A stretch of 64,000 nt of DNA from Branchiostoma lanceolatum (taxonomy: Eukaryota > Chordata > Leptocardii > Amphioxiformes > Branchiostomatidae), in NCBI RefSeq assembly GCF_035083965.1, contig NC_089725.1, forward strand, positions 29,707,925-29,771,924, read 5' to 3'. The notes under the pieces were generated by a model that saw only the letters and a program-made list of their open reading frames with translations, was not told where the DNA came from and made no database searches. The translations under genes were made by a program, and so were the position numbers. Positions 17,480-27,066 of the stretch are shown here, one piece after another (within the stretch, counting starts at the first letter, position 1; every line of letters begins with the position of its first letter).

Positions 17480-17765
17480 TATTGGGCGTCTGGGGTCACG
17501 TGGTTAGAGCACGTGATCAGGGTACAACCTGACGTCAGCCTGGCCACGCCCCACCGCGTCAGTGTTGCCCTGTCTTCCGTCAAGACTAGAGTTTGCGACA
17601 TACACGACTCCGCCGCCAAAACAGAAAAGCAGCGAAAGAGCCGAGAGTTGCAGCGTCTCTGCGCAGTTTAGAGTAGTTCCCAAACTTATAGAAGTGCCGG
17701 TTTAGCTCAACCTTAGCCAAGTCCGCAGCTGGCGTCGTCTTCGCTTTGATCACGTCTGAACAGGT
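17480..17765 (+). promoter_or_regulatory. candidate promoter with non-coding first exon
   Basis: A GC-richer stretch holds two CACGTG-type E-boxes (about 17499 and 17511), a perfect TGACGTCA near 17529 and a GC-box-like CCACGCCCC, and ends in a strong donor-like GAACAG|GTATCTG near 17762. This looks like a promoter plus first exon on the plus strand. No coding exon can be attached with confidence; the zinc-finger gene at 22 kb is a possible partner. Confidence 0.3.
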
Positions 17766-17977
17766 ATCTGTTTATTTTCCTATCACGTTCCGGTAGAAAC
17801 TACATGTGTATATCTATTGCGTATTAGTGTCTACAGTACTGAATATTATTGAACAACTTGATAAGAATCACACCAATGTGTACACTGAACCTGGTCTTGG
17901 CATAATTTTGTTTGGTGACAGCGTTCTGAAATTGTTTGCGTCAAAGTGACGAAATATGTAAGTAGAAATTAGATTAC

Positions 17978-18070
17978 TAGTCTGGAGTCCAGCCTTGTTT
18001 ATACATGTAGCTCTGCCCCGCTCCCCAGTCTACCAGACTAACTACGCCGGCTATAGGGAGAATATTTGTC
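17978..18070. mobile_element. fragment of a family B foldback element
   Basis: CTAACTACGCCGGCTATAGG followed by GAGAATATTTG also occurs inside the family B copy at 41877-42074. Only one arm is recognisable here. Confidence 0.4.
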
Positions 18071-18104
18071 AGGTTTTAATTTGCACGCGGCCGAAATGAG
18101 ATCT

Positions 18105-18374
18105 TCAACGCGGACTGACTCTACTGGCTAATGTTTCCTTTCTCTGCCGAATTCTATTATACAAACGCCCGTAAAAGGGCCTGGTGGCGGCTACCCGCTC
18201 CTTATAATCCCCAATATCCGCTAACCTGCTATAATACTCATTAATAGCCCGCGCTGGAGCCTGGCCATGTAATTTACATAATTTTCTACCGCGCGGGCCT
18301 AAACTTGTAGCAAGGGGGTCCCCCAAAACTAATATAACCTCCTTGCTTGTACAGTAGTGACCATTCACGCTCAA
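18105..18374 (-). other. short unrecognised open frame
   Basis: An 89-codon minus-strand frame with protein-like composition: it has an RGRKL block, an INEYYSRL block and a basic C-terminal helix with RLYNRIRQRKE. It is not part of a recognisable repeat and matches no family I know. It could be a transposon remnant or an exon; the evidence is weak. Confidence 0.2.
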
Positions 18375-18749
18375 GCTGCAACATTATCAACGAAGTTCCA
18401 TCCACGCAATGTAAGATGTAATATTACTATTCGTCTGTTGCGTGTAAGTTTGTTTTTCCGCAAGCGTGGCGTTTCGGTTCTGATTTCCATGTGACCTCCC
18501 AAGTCAAATTCACGAGTTCGCACCTACACGCGGCGTCTTTGACCAAGGACCAAAAAGGCGCGACCGTCATTGAATTTCATGAGTGTAAATTTTTCTCCTC
18601 GTTCGCACTACGTAGTTTATCTCGCCGGCACATTCTTTGTTCGTTTCTTGACACCTATCTGCCAAAACCACGGTCGGTCGTCGCCGCCAAATTTCCGCAT
18701 TGACAGTTTTATATGAAAGAGGCTCAGCTGGCGGCTGTGTACAATTGGT

Positions 18750-18910
18750 ACAAACAAGGAGGTCCAAATATAGTTTTTCTATATGATTATAAAACCCCCT
18801 TGGTACACTTGGTACAAACAAGCAAGGAGGTTGATTAAACCGCCTTGATACAAGCAAACCTCCTTGGTACAACTTGGTGCAAGCAAATTAAAGTAGAAAC
18901 CTTCTTGGTA
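18750..18910. repeat. cluster of AACCTCCTTGGTA-like motifs
   Basis: CTTGGTACA, AAGGAGGTTGATTAAACC and ACCTCCTTGGTACAACTTGG recur in both orientations here. The core AAGGAGGTT is also seen at about 13000, 25595, 25741 and 51085-51115. Confidence 0.45.
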
Positions 18911-19105
18911 CAAGTAGCCTGGGTGCCAGACCACCGCGCTCCTGGCGCTAATCCTTCGGCCGGGGAAGCAACTCGCGCCGCCGCCACAGACAGCACACGG
19001 CCCACTAATTATCTCTCGCGCTAGCGCGATAGATATCAGGGTTCGGCTGCCAAGCGCCCGGGTGCAAACTCTATCCCTACTACCAGGTCTTCCCCGGCCA
19101 AAAAG

Positions 19106-19230
19106 TAGACTCTACCAGTCCCCCCCGGTCGCTGGGAAAATAGTAGAAATTGGCCCAATAGAGTCAAATGTTTGAAGGGAGCCGGCTACTACGTACCGGC
19201 TACGGCGATAGGGTCAAATTGGCAACCGAG
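19106..19230. mobile_element. family B foldback element, one arm
   Basis: It begins TAGACTCTACCAGTCCCCCC, continues GGTCGCTGGGAAAATAGTAG and ends near GGTCAAATTGGCAACC. It is nearly identical to the first arm of the complete element at 20237-20389, but the second arm is missing. Confidence 0.7.
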
Positions 19231-20046
19231 GAGACTGTGAAAAGTCGGCGAGTTCTTTGATCGGCACTAATCACTATCTAATAGGTGCCAAGTAGCTAAA
19301 TGATCCTTTTATTGCTCTGCGAGCAGACCGTGACAGAACAGACAAGCCCAGGACAATTGTAACAGGAAGTGCCTTGTCCGTCATCAGATTTCGTTTTGCC
19401 CATCAAAACAACACTCTAACACGTTGGGTTGGCCAAAAAAAGGACAAATCTCATTGATATTTGTTACAATAGTCGTACCTTGAAGAACTTGTACATGTTT
19501 GCTAACCTTCGCTGATCAACAAGGCAGAATACGGGCTGTACTGTTTCAAAATGGCACCCAAACCGCACGCCCAAGCTGCACGCCCAAGCCGCGATCAGCG
19601 GCACTGGACGATGTTTTTACTATTCGTTTTTAGTGGGTTTATAAGGGCCAAAAACATCACTTAGAATAGTCTGCCGAGAGTAACTGAAAAAGCTACAGTC
19701 TTCTGGTCGTGCCCTAATTGATTTATGGCCTAAATGATCACAACTCCAAAGCTACTACCTTTGTACAGAAAATGACCGGATTAATTTTATTGCCTTTATT
19801 CTCGCCAAAAAGGCTTATCATCGCATCGCGCGAAAGGTCTGGTATCCAGGCTATGGTACAAGTGACTTTCCGAGTAAGAAGACAAAGCCTGTGTTGGAAC
19901 GTAAAAGTAGATATGTTACTCCTGGACCTTCTATCTTGATATGTTTGGTAAGGGAGAAGTAGGCATCTGTTTGATTAGTCACGGGGCTGTCTACAAACTG
20001 ATGTATATTGGGGCACATGTGCACATATTTGGTCACGGTGAAGTTC

Positions 20047-20718
20047 ACCATTATAGGTGCCCTAAGCAATATTAGGGCACTGAAAGTCACATATTCAAAA
20101 TCAATCTTTTTCTGTTTTCTATCCATAGTAAGTTTAGATAACACGGTCCCATCGCATATCGACCATCATGGATCAAAAATGCAATGTCGTTGTGTGGTGG
20201 GAACTCATTGAAAATCTGAGCACTTGGAGGCCAGCCTAGACTCTACCAGTCCCCCCCGGTCGCTGGGAAAATAGTAGAAATTGGCCAAATAGAGTCAAAT
20301 GTTTGAAGGGAGTCGGCTACGGAGATAGGGTCAAATTGGCAACCTCGGTCTACTATTTTCCCAGCGACCGGGGGGACTGGTAGAGTCTAGATAAGTCCCG
20401 AACGCTTCCGAAGAAATAATCACGTGGTCATGGCTCAATGTGCTTGGGCATTGTGACGTCACGCGGCCGGAAGTTACCGAAAATTGTCGACAGAAAACGG
20501 TTGCGGCTTGATTCTGGGCTGATTTTTGGGTGGACCCAATAAATAAAATACTCCTTTTGTGGCTTGCTTCTGTGCTATTTTTCGACGCCCAAACTATGAA
20601 ATAATGATGCAGATGTGCTAATATGGGGAAGTAAATGTCAATTTCAACTTCACCAAACAGAATTGTTTTCCCCAGAATATTTCAAGTTTTACCCCCTGAA
20701 ATCGCTTAGGGCACCTTT
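20047..20718. mobile_element. possible inverted-repeat element with AGGTGCCCTAAGC termini, containing a nested family B copy
   Basis: AGGTGCCCTAAGCAATATTA at about 20056 is mirrored by GCTTAGGGCACCT near 20704-20717. The two ends enclose about 660 bp that include a complete family B foldback (20237-20389). No coding sequence is seen. The boundary call rests on a 13-bp inverted match. Confidence 0.4.
20237..20389. mobile_element. complete family B foldback MITE
   Basis: The left end CTAGACTCTACCAGTCCCCC is matched by GGGGGACTGGTAGAGTCTAG at the right. The inner block CGCTGGGAAAATAGTAGA is also inverted in the second arm. Other family B copies lie at about 19106, 23277, 39391 and 41877. Confidence 0.8.
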
Positions 20719-20817
20719 AACTGACGATTCACGATTGTCTCCTTCAGATATGATGCCTCTCTTTTGTTTCTGTCCAAATTGATTGGGGCAGTCACAACCC
20801 TTATTGTAGTTAATCAG

Positions 20818-20931
20818 TATTCTCCAAGCAGAGATTTCGGAAGAGTGGGGTAGTTACGTAGAAACGTTAAAAGATCCCGGACACTCCAACCCCACTCTCC
20901 CACTCGTCCGAAACCTCTGCTTGGAGAATAG
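20818..20931. mobile_element. foldback MITE, family A
   Basis: It starts TATTCTCCAAGCAGAGATTT and ends AACCTCTGCTTGGAGAATAG. The interior is inverted around AACGTTAAAAGATCCCGG. Its organisation resembles the 24048-24167 copy. Confidence 0.8.
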
Positions 20932-21015
20932 TTAATCTTAGAACTAGCACATTTAATTGTTATAAATATGTAATGGCGTGTCATAGCCTGATGGAATCGC
21001 ACTTGGTGACCGGCC

Positions 21016-21078
21016 CTATTCTCCAAGCAGAGGCTCTCGATCTACCCCTCTCGATCGAAGCCTCTGCTTGGAAAATAG
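21016..21078. mobile_element. short foldback MITE, family A
   Basis: This compact copy runs from CTATTCTCCAAGCAGAGGCT through CTCGATCTACCCCTCTCGAT to its inverted end, about 62 bp in all. It looks like an internal deletion of the 24-kb type. Confidence 0.8.
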
Positions 21079-21132
21079 CCGACCCAACATCTGGCCCCCG
21101 CGGAGAGGTGCTCCTAAAAGCCCCGGACAGCG

Positions 21133-21391
21133 TAGCCTGGAATCCATACCCTCGGTGCCTCCCCGATATCTCTACGGCACTGTGAGTGACCCTCACCCGC
21201 CCAGACAGCTTAACCCGCTCGGGGTGTTGTTTACGGCCTTGGATTAATTAGTTCGGCATCGGAAAAGTAGGAAGGCAGCGGAAGTGGGGTGTAGCGGAAG
21301 TAGGATGGCAGCCAGAGGTAGAAAGGCCATCAGAAACTGACTGGCCCGGTAAAACACCACTAAGCCGACCCTAGAGACTGGGACCAGGCTA
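21133..21391. mobile_element. family C element (AGCCTGG termini)
   Basis: It starts TAGCCTGGAATCCATACC and ends GGGACCAGGCTA. Most of its length is homologous to 44633-44876: both contain CGATATCTCTACGGC, CGCCCAGACAGCTTA, TTACGGCCTTGGATTA and CTAAGCCGACC. No coding sequence is evident. Confidence 0.7.
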
Positions 21392-21413
21392 CGGACAGCG
21401 CTCCTCTCTCACC

Positions 21414-21536
21414 ATAATCTCCAAGCAGATCTATAGGTTGCGAAGACCGTATCCAACTGGCAGAAAGAAAATTAAAAGCTCCTTCTTCCAGTTGGATACG
21501 GTCTTTGCAATCCATTGGGTCAGCTTGGAGACTATC
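21414..21536. mobile_element. foldback MITE, family A variant
   Basis: It starts TAATCTCCAAGCAGATCTAT and ends AGCTTGGAGACTAT. The interior AAGACCGTATCCAACTGG is inverted at CCAGTTGGATACGGTCTTTG. The same interior begins at 31311 in another, truncated copy. Confidence 0.7.
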
Positions 21537-21545
21537 TCACCAGGC

Positions 21546-21744
21546 CTGCCTCTCACTGGACCCGCGGCACGCTGGCGGCGTCGCTGCGTCCTAAATTGGA
21601 TTTGCGTTAGCCTTGACTTTCTAATGGGAATATCATTCAAAACGTACAAGTATGATCAAAATGACAACAAAAACACAATTTAAACACAATTAATTTTTTT
21701 TTGGTCGATAAAGATCGTTGAGTGCCGCGGGTCCAGTGAGAGTG
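21546..21744. mobile_element. family G foldback (CTGGACCCGCGGCAC termini)
   Basis: CACTGGACCCGCGGCAC at the left is mirrored by GTGCCGCGGGTCCAGTG at the right. The interior ATTGGATTTGCGTTAGCCTT resembles 46430-46455, where a degenerate copy lies. Confidence 0.65.
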
Positions 21745-21749
21745 ACTCC

Positions 21750-21922
21750 CCATGAGGGATGGGTCTGACTGAATTTTGACGTGTTTTAATGCGTTTTTGT
21801 CGGGTTTTCTATGCGTGTGGGTTGTGAGTTGGTGACATAAAGGGGAACAAAACAGAAAGCCCAACAAAAACGCCTTAAACGCGTCAAAAACCAGCTGGAC
21901 CCACTCCTCTGCTTGGAGAGTA
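21750..21922. mobile_element. foldback-like element ending in the family A terminus
   Basis: Internal inverted blocks GTTTTTGTCGGGTTTTCTA and AGAAAGCCCAACAAAAACG, then CTCTGCTTGGAGAGTAG, match the organisation of the complete element at 41553-41740. The left terminus is degraded. Confidence 0.5.
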
Positions 21923-22040
21923 GACAGACTAGACGTGTCGTGGTTTATGATAGCGACCAGACAAACTGCTATTTTGTGTTTATGTGTGATCTGTTGTACC
22001 TCTACATTATTTTTTCTGTAACATTTTTGTCTACATTTAG

Positions 22041-22093
22041 GCTCACCTGTCAAACCGTACACGTGTCAGGAGTGCAGTTAACAGTTCAGTCAG
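22041..22093 (+). pseudogene. broken first finger of the first zinc-finger locus
   Basis: After an acceptor-like ATTTAG, the frame of the downstream array reads a finger start (VKPYTCQECS) but meets TAA at 22079-22081, where sibling fingers have a Lys or Arg codon. It marks either a decayed gene or a gene whose translation now begins at 22094. Confidence 0.6.
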
Positions 22094-22906
22094 ATGGGGG
22101 ATCTGAAGATACACATGCGAGCTCACACTGGAGAGAAACCCTACAAGTGTGAGGAGTGCAGCAGGCAGTTCAGTCAGCTGGGTACTCTGAAGGAACATAT
22201 ACGAACTCACACTGGGGAGAAACCCTATAAGTGTGAGGAGTGCAGCAGGAGGTTCAGTCAGCTGAGTAATCTGAAGAAACACATGCGAACTCACACAGGT
22301 GAGAAACCCTACACGTGTGAGGGGTGCAGCAAACAGTTCAGTGACCTAGGTCATCTGAAGCAACACATGAGGACTCACACAGGGGAGAAACCTTACATGT
22401 GTGAGGAGTGTAGCAAGCAGTTCAGTGAGCTGGGTAGTCTGAAGAAACACATGCGGACTCACACAGGGGAGAAGCCCTACAAGTGTGAGGGGTGCAGCAA
22501 GCAGTTCAGTGAGCTGGGAAGTCTGAAGAAACACATGCGGACTCACACAGGGGAGAAGCCATACAAGTGTGAGATGTGTAGCAAACAGTTCAGTCAGATG
22601 GGGGATCTGAAGACTCACATACGGATTCACACAGGAGAAAGACCATACAGGTGTGAGGAGTGCAGCAGGCAGTTTATCAAGCTGGGAGACCTGAAGAGAC
22701 ATGAGCTGGCTCACACAGGAGAAAGACCATACAAATGTGAGGAGTGTAGCAGGCAGTTCAGTCGGCTGGATCATCTGAAGACTCACATACGTACTCACAC
22801 AGGAGAAATACCATACAAGTGCGAGGTGTGCAGCAGACAGTTCAGTCGCCTGTATACTCTAAAGAGACACATGCAAACTCACAGGAGAGAAACCCCCCAT
22901 GTGTGA
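22094..22906 (+). CDS. C2H2 zinc-finger protein, nine intact fingers (first paralogue)
   Basis: A single-exon array of classical C2H2 fingers with TGEKPY linkers. After a half finger (the N-terminal half is cut off by an in-frame TAA at 22079) there are nine complete fingers, each of the CEECSRQFSQLG..LK.H type. It is probably a nuclear sequence-specific DNA-binding protein; no KRAB or other effector domain is visible. The ATG at 22094 is internal to the first finger, so it is either a fortuitous start or the locus is a pseudogene. At the 3' end a 2-base loss in the linker (about 22878) changes the frame and stops translation at 22906; the alternative frame still encodes one more finger. It is a close paralogue of 27067-28377. 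Confidence 0.7.
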   Translation: MGDLKIHMRAHTGEKPYKCEECSRQFSQLGTLKEHIRTHTGEKPYKCEECSRRFSQLSNLKKHMRTHTGEKPYTCEGCSKQFSDLGHLKQHMRTHTGEKPYMCEECSKQFSELGSLKKHMRTHTGEKPYKCEGCSKQFSELGSLKKHMRTHTGEKPYKCEMCSKQFSQMGDLKTHIRIHTGERPYRCEECSRQFIKLGDLKRHELAHTGERPYKCEECSRQFSRLDHLKTHIRTHTGEIPYKCEVCSRQFSRLYTLKRHMQTHRRETPHV

Positions 22907-23160
22907 GGAGTGCACCAAGCGGTTCGGTCAGCGGAGTGATATGAAGAGACACCAGCAAATTCACGCAGATGACAACAGCTAAATGTGCGAGGAATATAAT
23001 TGGGTCATTTATCAGATGGGTCATCAGAAGAAACTGGTCAAGAGTAATCTGTAGAAAGGTATTGAATGGAGAAAAAGATGAAAGAGAAATAAATGACAGT
23101 CGAGTACAGGATGCCATATACTAGTAGTCAGCAGAGCAATCTGAAGACAAACATCGTAAC
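22878..23160 (+). pseudogene. decayed C-terminal fingers of the first zinc-finger locus
   Basis: Downstream of the frameshift another frame gives CEECTKRFGQRSDMKRHQQI, then a stop. A second finger remnant reads CEEYN...IYQMGHQKK, with the second Cys replaced. A third is represented by SQQSNLKTN near 23130. These degrade progressively into the 3' UTR. Confidence 0.6.
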
Positions 23161-24047
23161 TTACTTTGTGACTCTATGTATATGCAAGTAGATGACTCGT
23201 TCCACAGCTAACCAACATCTTGCCCACCACAGTTGTCCCTCAATAAGACATCTGGAGTAGTAAGCTCCTGTTTAGTAGCCTCTACCAGGATCCAGAGGTC
23301 GCTGGAAAAATCATTGAATTAGCCAAATAGACGGATAACATTTCAGAGAAGTTAGGCCGCTTTAGAAGTTACAGTTTGCGTATATTGGACCCTCTATATC
23401 CGTAGCCGATTTAAAAAATGTATGTAGGTCGATAGACATATATTTTTGTAGTGATATTAAATTAGAGCTAATTACTTGTTTTGATGTTTTATACCGGAAG
23501 CGGAGTAGATTGAGGTATTGTTTTACTTATCTTACGTTCTAAATTTATTCAAGTTAGATATTCATGTTGCAAACTAGGGTATTATGCAATTTACTTTTCT
23601 CGATGATTATGCAAATAAAGTTATTGATTTACTTGACTTGAGTTGAATTTCGAACATCAAAGTTGCTTTATAATGTTTCCTAGGCTATGTACATGTACTT
23701 GTATGAAGAAACTGACAAAATTTTCCTGGAGGACTATAGTTCTAAGAAAAAGACTTTTTTGCACACTTAAGTTGCTATTTTTTTGTATATAGGCCATGTT
23801 GATTTGGTTATATGAATGGCATCCACTTGCCCATCAATTTTCGTCCCTTTCCACCAAAAAGTTACAGTAAACACGTCAATTTAAAAAAAAACGATAATAA
23901 TGTCGTACAAGAATATGTAACGGAACGAGAACGGATAATCTTTTATGCGCTATACCATACCACGGGCAATAGGCTACGGTATTAATGTTGGGTAACCGCC
24001 GCGATATATACATGTTTTCGCTCAAATGCCCACGACGACGGTCTCTC
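23160..24047 (+). other. 3' UTR of the first zinc-finger locus and flank; no gene seen
   Basis: Homologous to the 3' region of the second zinc-finger locus, including CCACAGCTAACCAACATCTT and, at the end, GCAAATAAAGTTATTGA (AATAAA at 23614-23619). A family B element interrupts it at 23277-23415. Beyond 23640 I see no coding sequence. Confidence 0.5.
23277..23415. mobile_element. degraded family B foldback element
   Basis: It begins TAGCCTCTACCAGGATCC, followed by GGTCGCTGGAAAAATCA and TTAGCCAAATAGACGG, diverged from the complete copies. The second arm is only partly recognisable. Confidence 0.5.
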
Positions 24048-24167
24048 CTATTCTCCAAGCAGAGGCTTCAATCGAGAGGGGTAGTTTTGTCCGGTGAGAG
24101 GAGAGGAACGTTAAAATCCCGGACAAAACTACCCCTCTCGATCGAAGCCTCTGCTTGGAGAATAGGT
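24048..24167. mobile_element. foldback MITE, family A
   Basis: Well-preserved inverted arms run from CTATTCTCCAAGCAGAGGCT to the complementary end, with GAGAGGGGTAGTTTTGTCCG inverted in the second arm. The loop contains GGAGAGGAACGTTAAAATCC. Confidence 0.85.
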
Positions 24168-26795
24168 CTCTCCTGTCACTCACTCAGGAAATGCCCCCAC
24201 CCCTCATTAGCGGGCACGGTTTCTCCCGTCGTCCTTTGCCCCTACGGGGCTCGCTCAGACACAGTTCGGCTCCGCCGAGCCGAACCCCGAAACCTGTTCG
24301 GCTCGTGCCTTCGGCTTCACTTCGGGTTTCGCTCGGAAGCTTGGCACGGCTGATCCCCGCGCCGAGTACTTCATCACGATCGGAACTTCAGCAGCTATTC
24401 AACGACAATACCTTTGCCTACCGCCTGTGACCATACTCGGTGCATTTAGAAATTTGCTCAGCCTTCTTGACCACGTAGATCATAATGAAGGCAACTTTTC
24501 TTTTTGCCAACTTTCTTTCTATTCTCACGCTCGCATCAGCGTTGGGGTTCCCATAGGATGTCATCCATATAATCCAATCAACATTGCCTAATGTTATTGA
24601 TTAACTTAATTATCAATTAGTTAGGTCTATCATCACCCATGATATCTACATAGCGAAAAAAATATGACAATCAGTCAACCCAATCTTGACTTATTGTCTT
24701 CCAAAATCGGGCGCCTGTAGTTCCTAAAAAGCTGCGAGGGGGCTCATACCTTCTCTGCTTCTTGACGAGTCATCTTTATATATATATATGCCTCCGTCGG
24801 TCAGTATTGACCATGGTAAAATTCTAATTCACAACAGCCCTACAGCATCGACAATGGCTAAACAGCCCTATACGAGAATGTCTCTGCCACAAAAACCACA
24901 TCTGTAATCCGACTCAGTTCTGTTGCAAAGCTCTTTCTGCGGATCCGCTTTTCTTAGTCATCATAAATCTGCTATTCTATAAATCAACTATTCTACCATT
25001 CTTAGAAATCATGACCATACCTGCAGAACACGAGATATAAAAACCGGAACTTCTACTGCAGTACCATAGAGAGCCGCCAGGCAGTCCATTATCGAATTTG
25101 AAAACTCGGTCAACTTTCAATTTGAATTTGCCGCCTATGGCGAAGAAAGCTACAGTAGTTTTCCCGCCCAAACCTCGCCCCACGACCGCATCACTCAGGA
25201 CAAAAAAAACGCACACGTCCGACAATCGCTTCGAGACCGAACTTGTCCTACCTATATCTCGTCAGTAATAAAACAAGCTTCCACCTTAAATTTCTACATC
25301 AGGTGGGATCGATGAAATGGAATTTCTGATACACATAAACACACGCTTTTTGGGCCCAATCGATTTTTAGAGTGGTATTGATATACGGTCGGTTCGCGGA
25401 GTAATACACGACACCATACAGGAAAGAGACCTCCTGAGACGGCGTGGAGGCAGAGTTGAGGCCTATTTCGTTCTCTTGCGACTGTGTACGAGTAACCGAC
25501 CAGGTAAGAAGACGGAGTATCTATTGGTACGGAAAATTTGACAAAAAATTGGGTGGGAAAATCTATTTTGATATTTGAGATCATTTGAGGACCAAGGAGG
25601 TTAAATTTGACATGTCGTATATGCATGCTAGCAATTGTAATTTCTCGAGTGGCTAGCTTTATAGTTAAACTATAGTATAAAATGTCTGTCCTGCAGTTGC
25701 TTGATAAGTCGTGAAACAAGAAATCGGCTTCCTGTTCTACCAAGGAGGTTTTGGTTGTACGAAGTTAGAAGGTTGGCAGATGCGTGTTGAAAAGTCACAT
25801 AATTTGATATTGGAGAGAAAAAAGGAGGGGAAGGGGCATTTGGGGGTTATTGCTGTTGTTGTCAATTCAAGGAATATAAACAAGTCCAAGTGTATCACTT
25901 GACATGCCTATTTGTATAGAAACGGCCTACCGACAATGGATTTCGGCCATTTTATGCTAATTTGCGATTTTGCGACAGAGCGCAAAATGGCGTCCCACTT
26001 TACCTTCAATTAGACGCAATTTCGTTTCAGACATGCGCTCTAACTTATTTTTCATAGAAAATCGTTAGAGCAAGGCGCCAGTTCTTGTCTGGGGTAGTTT
26101 GGTTGAGGATTGGCGGGAAAGAAAGTCAACCCAAGTTACTGTCGATGTTTTTTCTATGCATGACATGTCCTAACTTTGAAATGATATAGAATAAATTCTC
26201 GACGTCGACGTCCTACTCTGTAAGAATTCATATCAAATTGTAGGTACATTTCTCATAAAGATGATGGCGAAAAATGCAGGTGAGTAGGGTTTCGAGAAAA
26301 GCTCAAGACACGTCCAAGAGTGCGGACATGAATGTTCGTTAGATTTGAAGTTCTGATGTGATCTCGCAAGATCTTGCGTGGATCTCCTTGCCCTGTTTCG
26401 CGAGATCTCGTGTGATTTTGCGACAAAGGCCAAATTACGGCCTGGCCGCGCGCAAATGTGGCATAGACGCCATTGTTAATGTTTCCCTGTGTTCTCTGTG
26501 GTTTATAAACGGTTTAATTAAGCGCTTTCGTAGATTCCATTACACATGTGCAGTGTCAAATGTGAAGGCCCCTGTTAAAACAGGTCTCCTCTCGACATTT
26601 TCTCGATTTGCATAACGATGCCCAGACGGGTTTTGTTTGACACTGCACATGAGTACTCGAATTTACGAAAACGCTTATCACATGTAAGAAGAACACTGAA
26701 GTTGTACAAGTACGTTCAGTATGCATAAATTTCAATTATCCCCCTAGAACTTATCGCCATAATTTTTCTATCGTCTCTAGTGCTCATGTTACTCT
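24168..26795. other. intergenic DNA between the zinc-finger loci; no gene seen
   Basis: 24195-24350 is GC-rich with repeated TTCGGCTC/GAGCCGAA blocks. 24480-24600 (ATAATGAAGGCAACTTTTCT, GGATGTCATC) matches 46268-46360 and belongs to a dispersed repeat. The 149-codon minus frame at 25294-25743 has no recognisable motif. Nothing else can be supported. Confidence 0.4.
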
Positions 26796-26914
26796 CCATG
26801 CAGAGGAGTAGGCCCGGCTGGTTTTTGATTTGATTTTAGGCGTTTATATTGGGCTTTCTAATTTGTCAGGGTTTTTTTTTAATGTCACCGACCCACACTC
26901 TCCTTGGAGACTAG
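26796..26914. mobile_element. degraded family A element
   Basis: It starts ACTCTCCATGCAGAGGAG and ends TCCTTGGAGACTAG, with TTTAGGCGTTTATATTGGGC and CTTTCTAATTTGTCAGG inside, resembling the 41553-41740 type. Only the left half of the inner inverted repeat is recognisable. Confidence 0.5.
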
Positions 26915-27066
26915 TCCTTCAGCTTGTGGCCTGGCAACAGAAAGGGATGGATCCCGGCTAGGGATGGTTCACTAACTAATGCGGATCAGTTTGGACTGTC
27001 AGGGGTTGGTTTAAAACACAAGTTGTTTCATTTGTTCCTTACAGATCAGTTTGAGCCGTCGTTGTC

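Noticed and set aside
22346-22798. Minus frames over the zinc-finger arrays (also 27451-28323)
   Set aside because: The repeated finger DNA is open antisense; the products (CVSPHVSLQ repeats) are mirror artefacts.
25294-25743. 149-codon minus frame
   Set aside because: No recognisable motif, no splice or repeat support.
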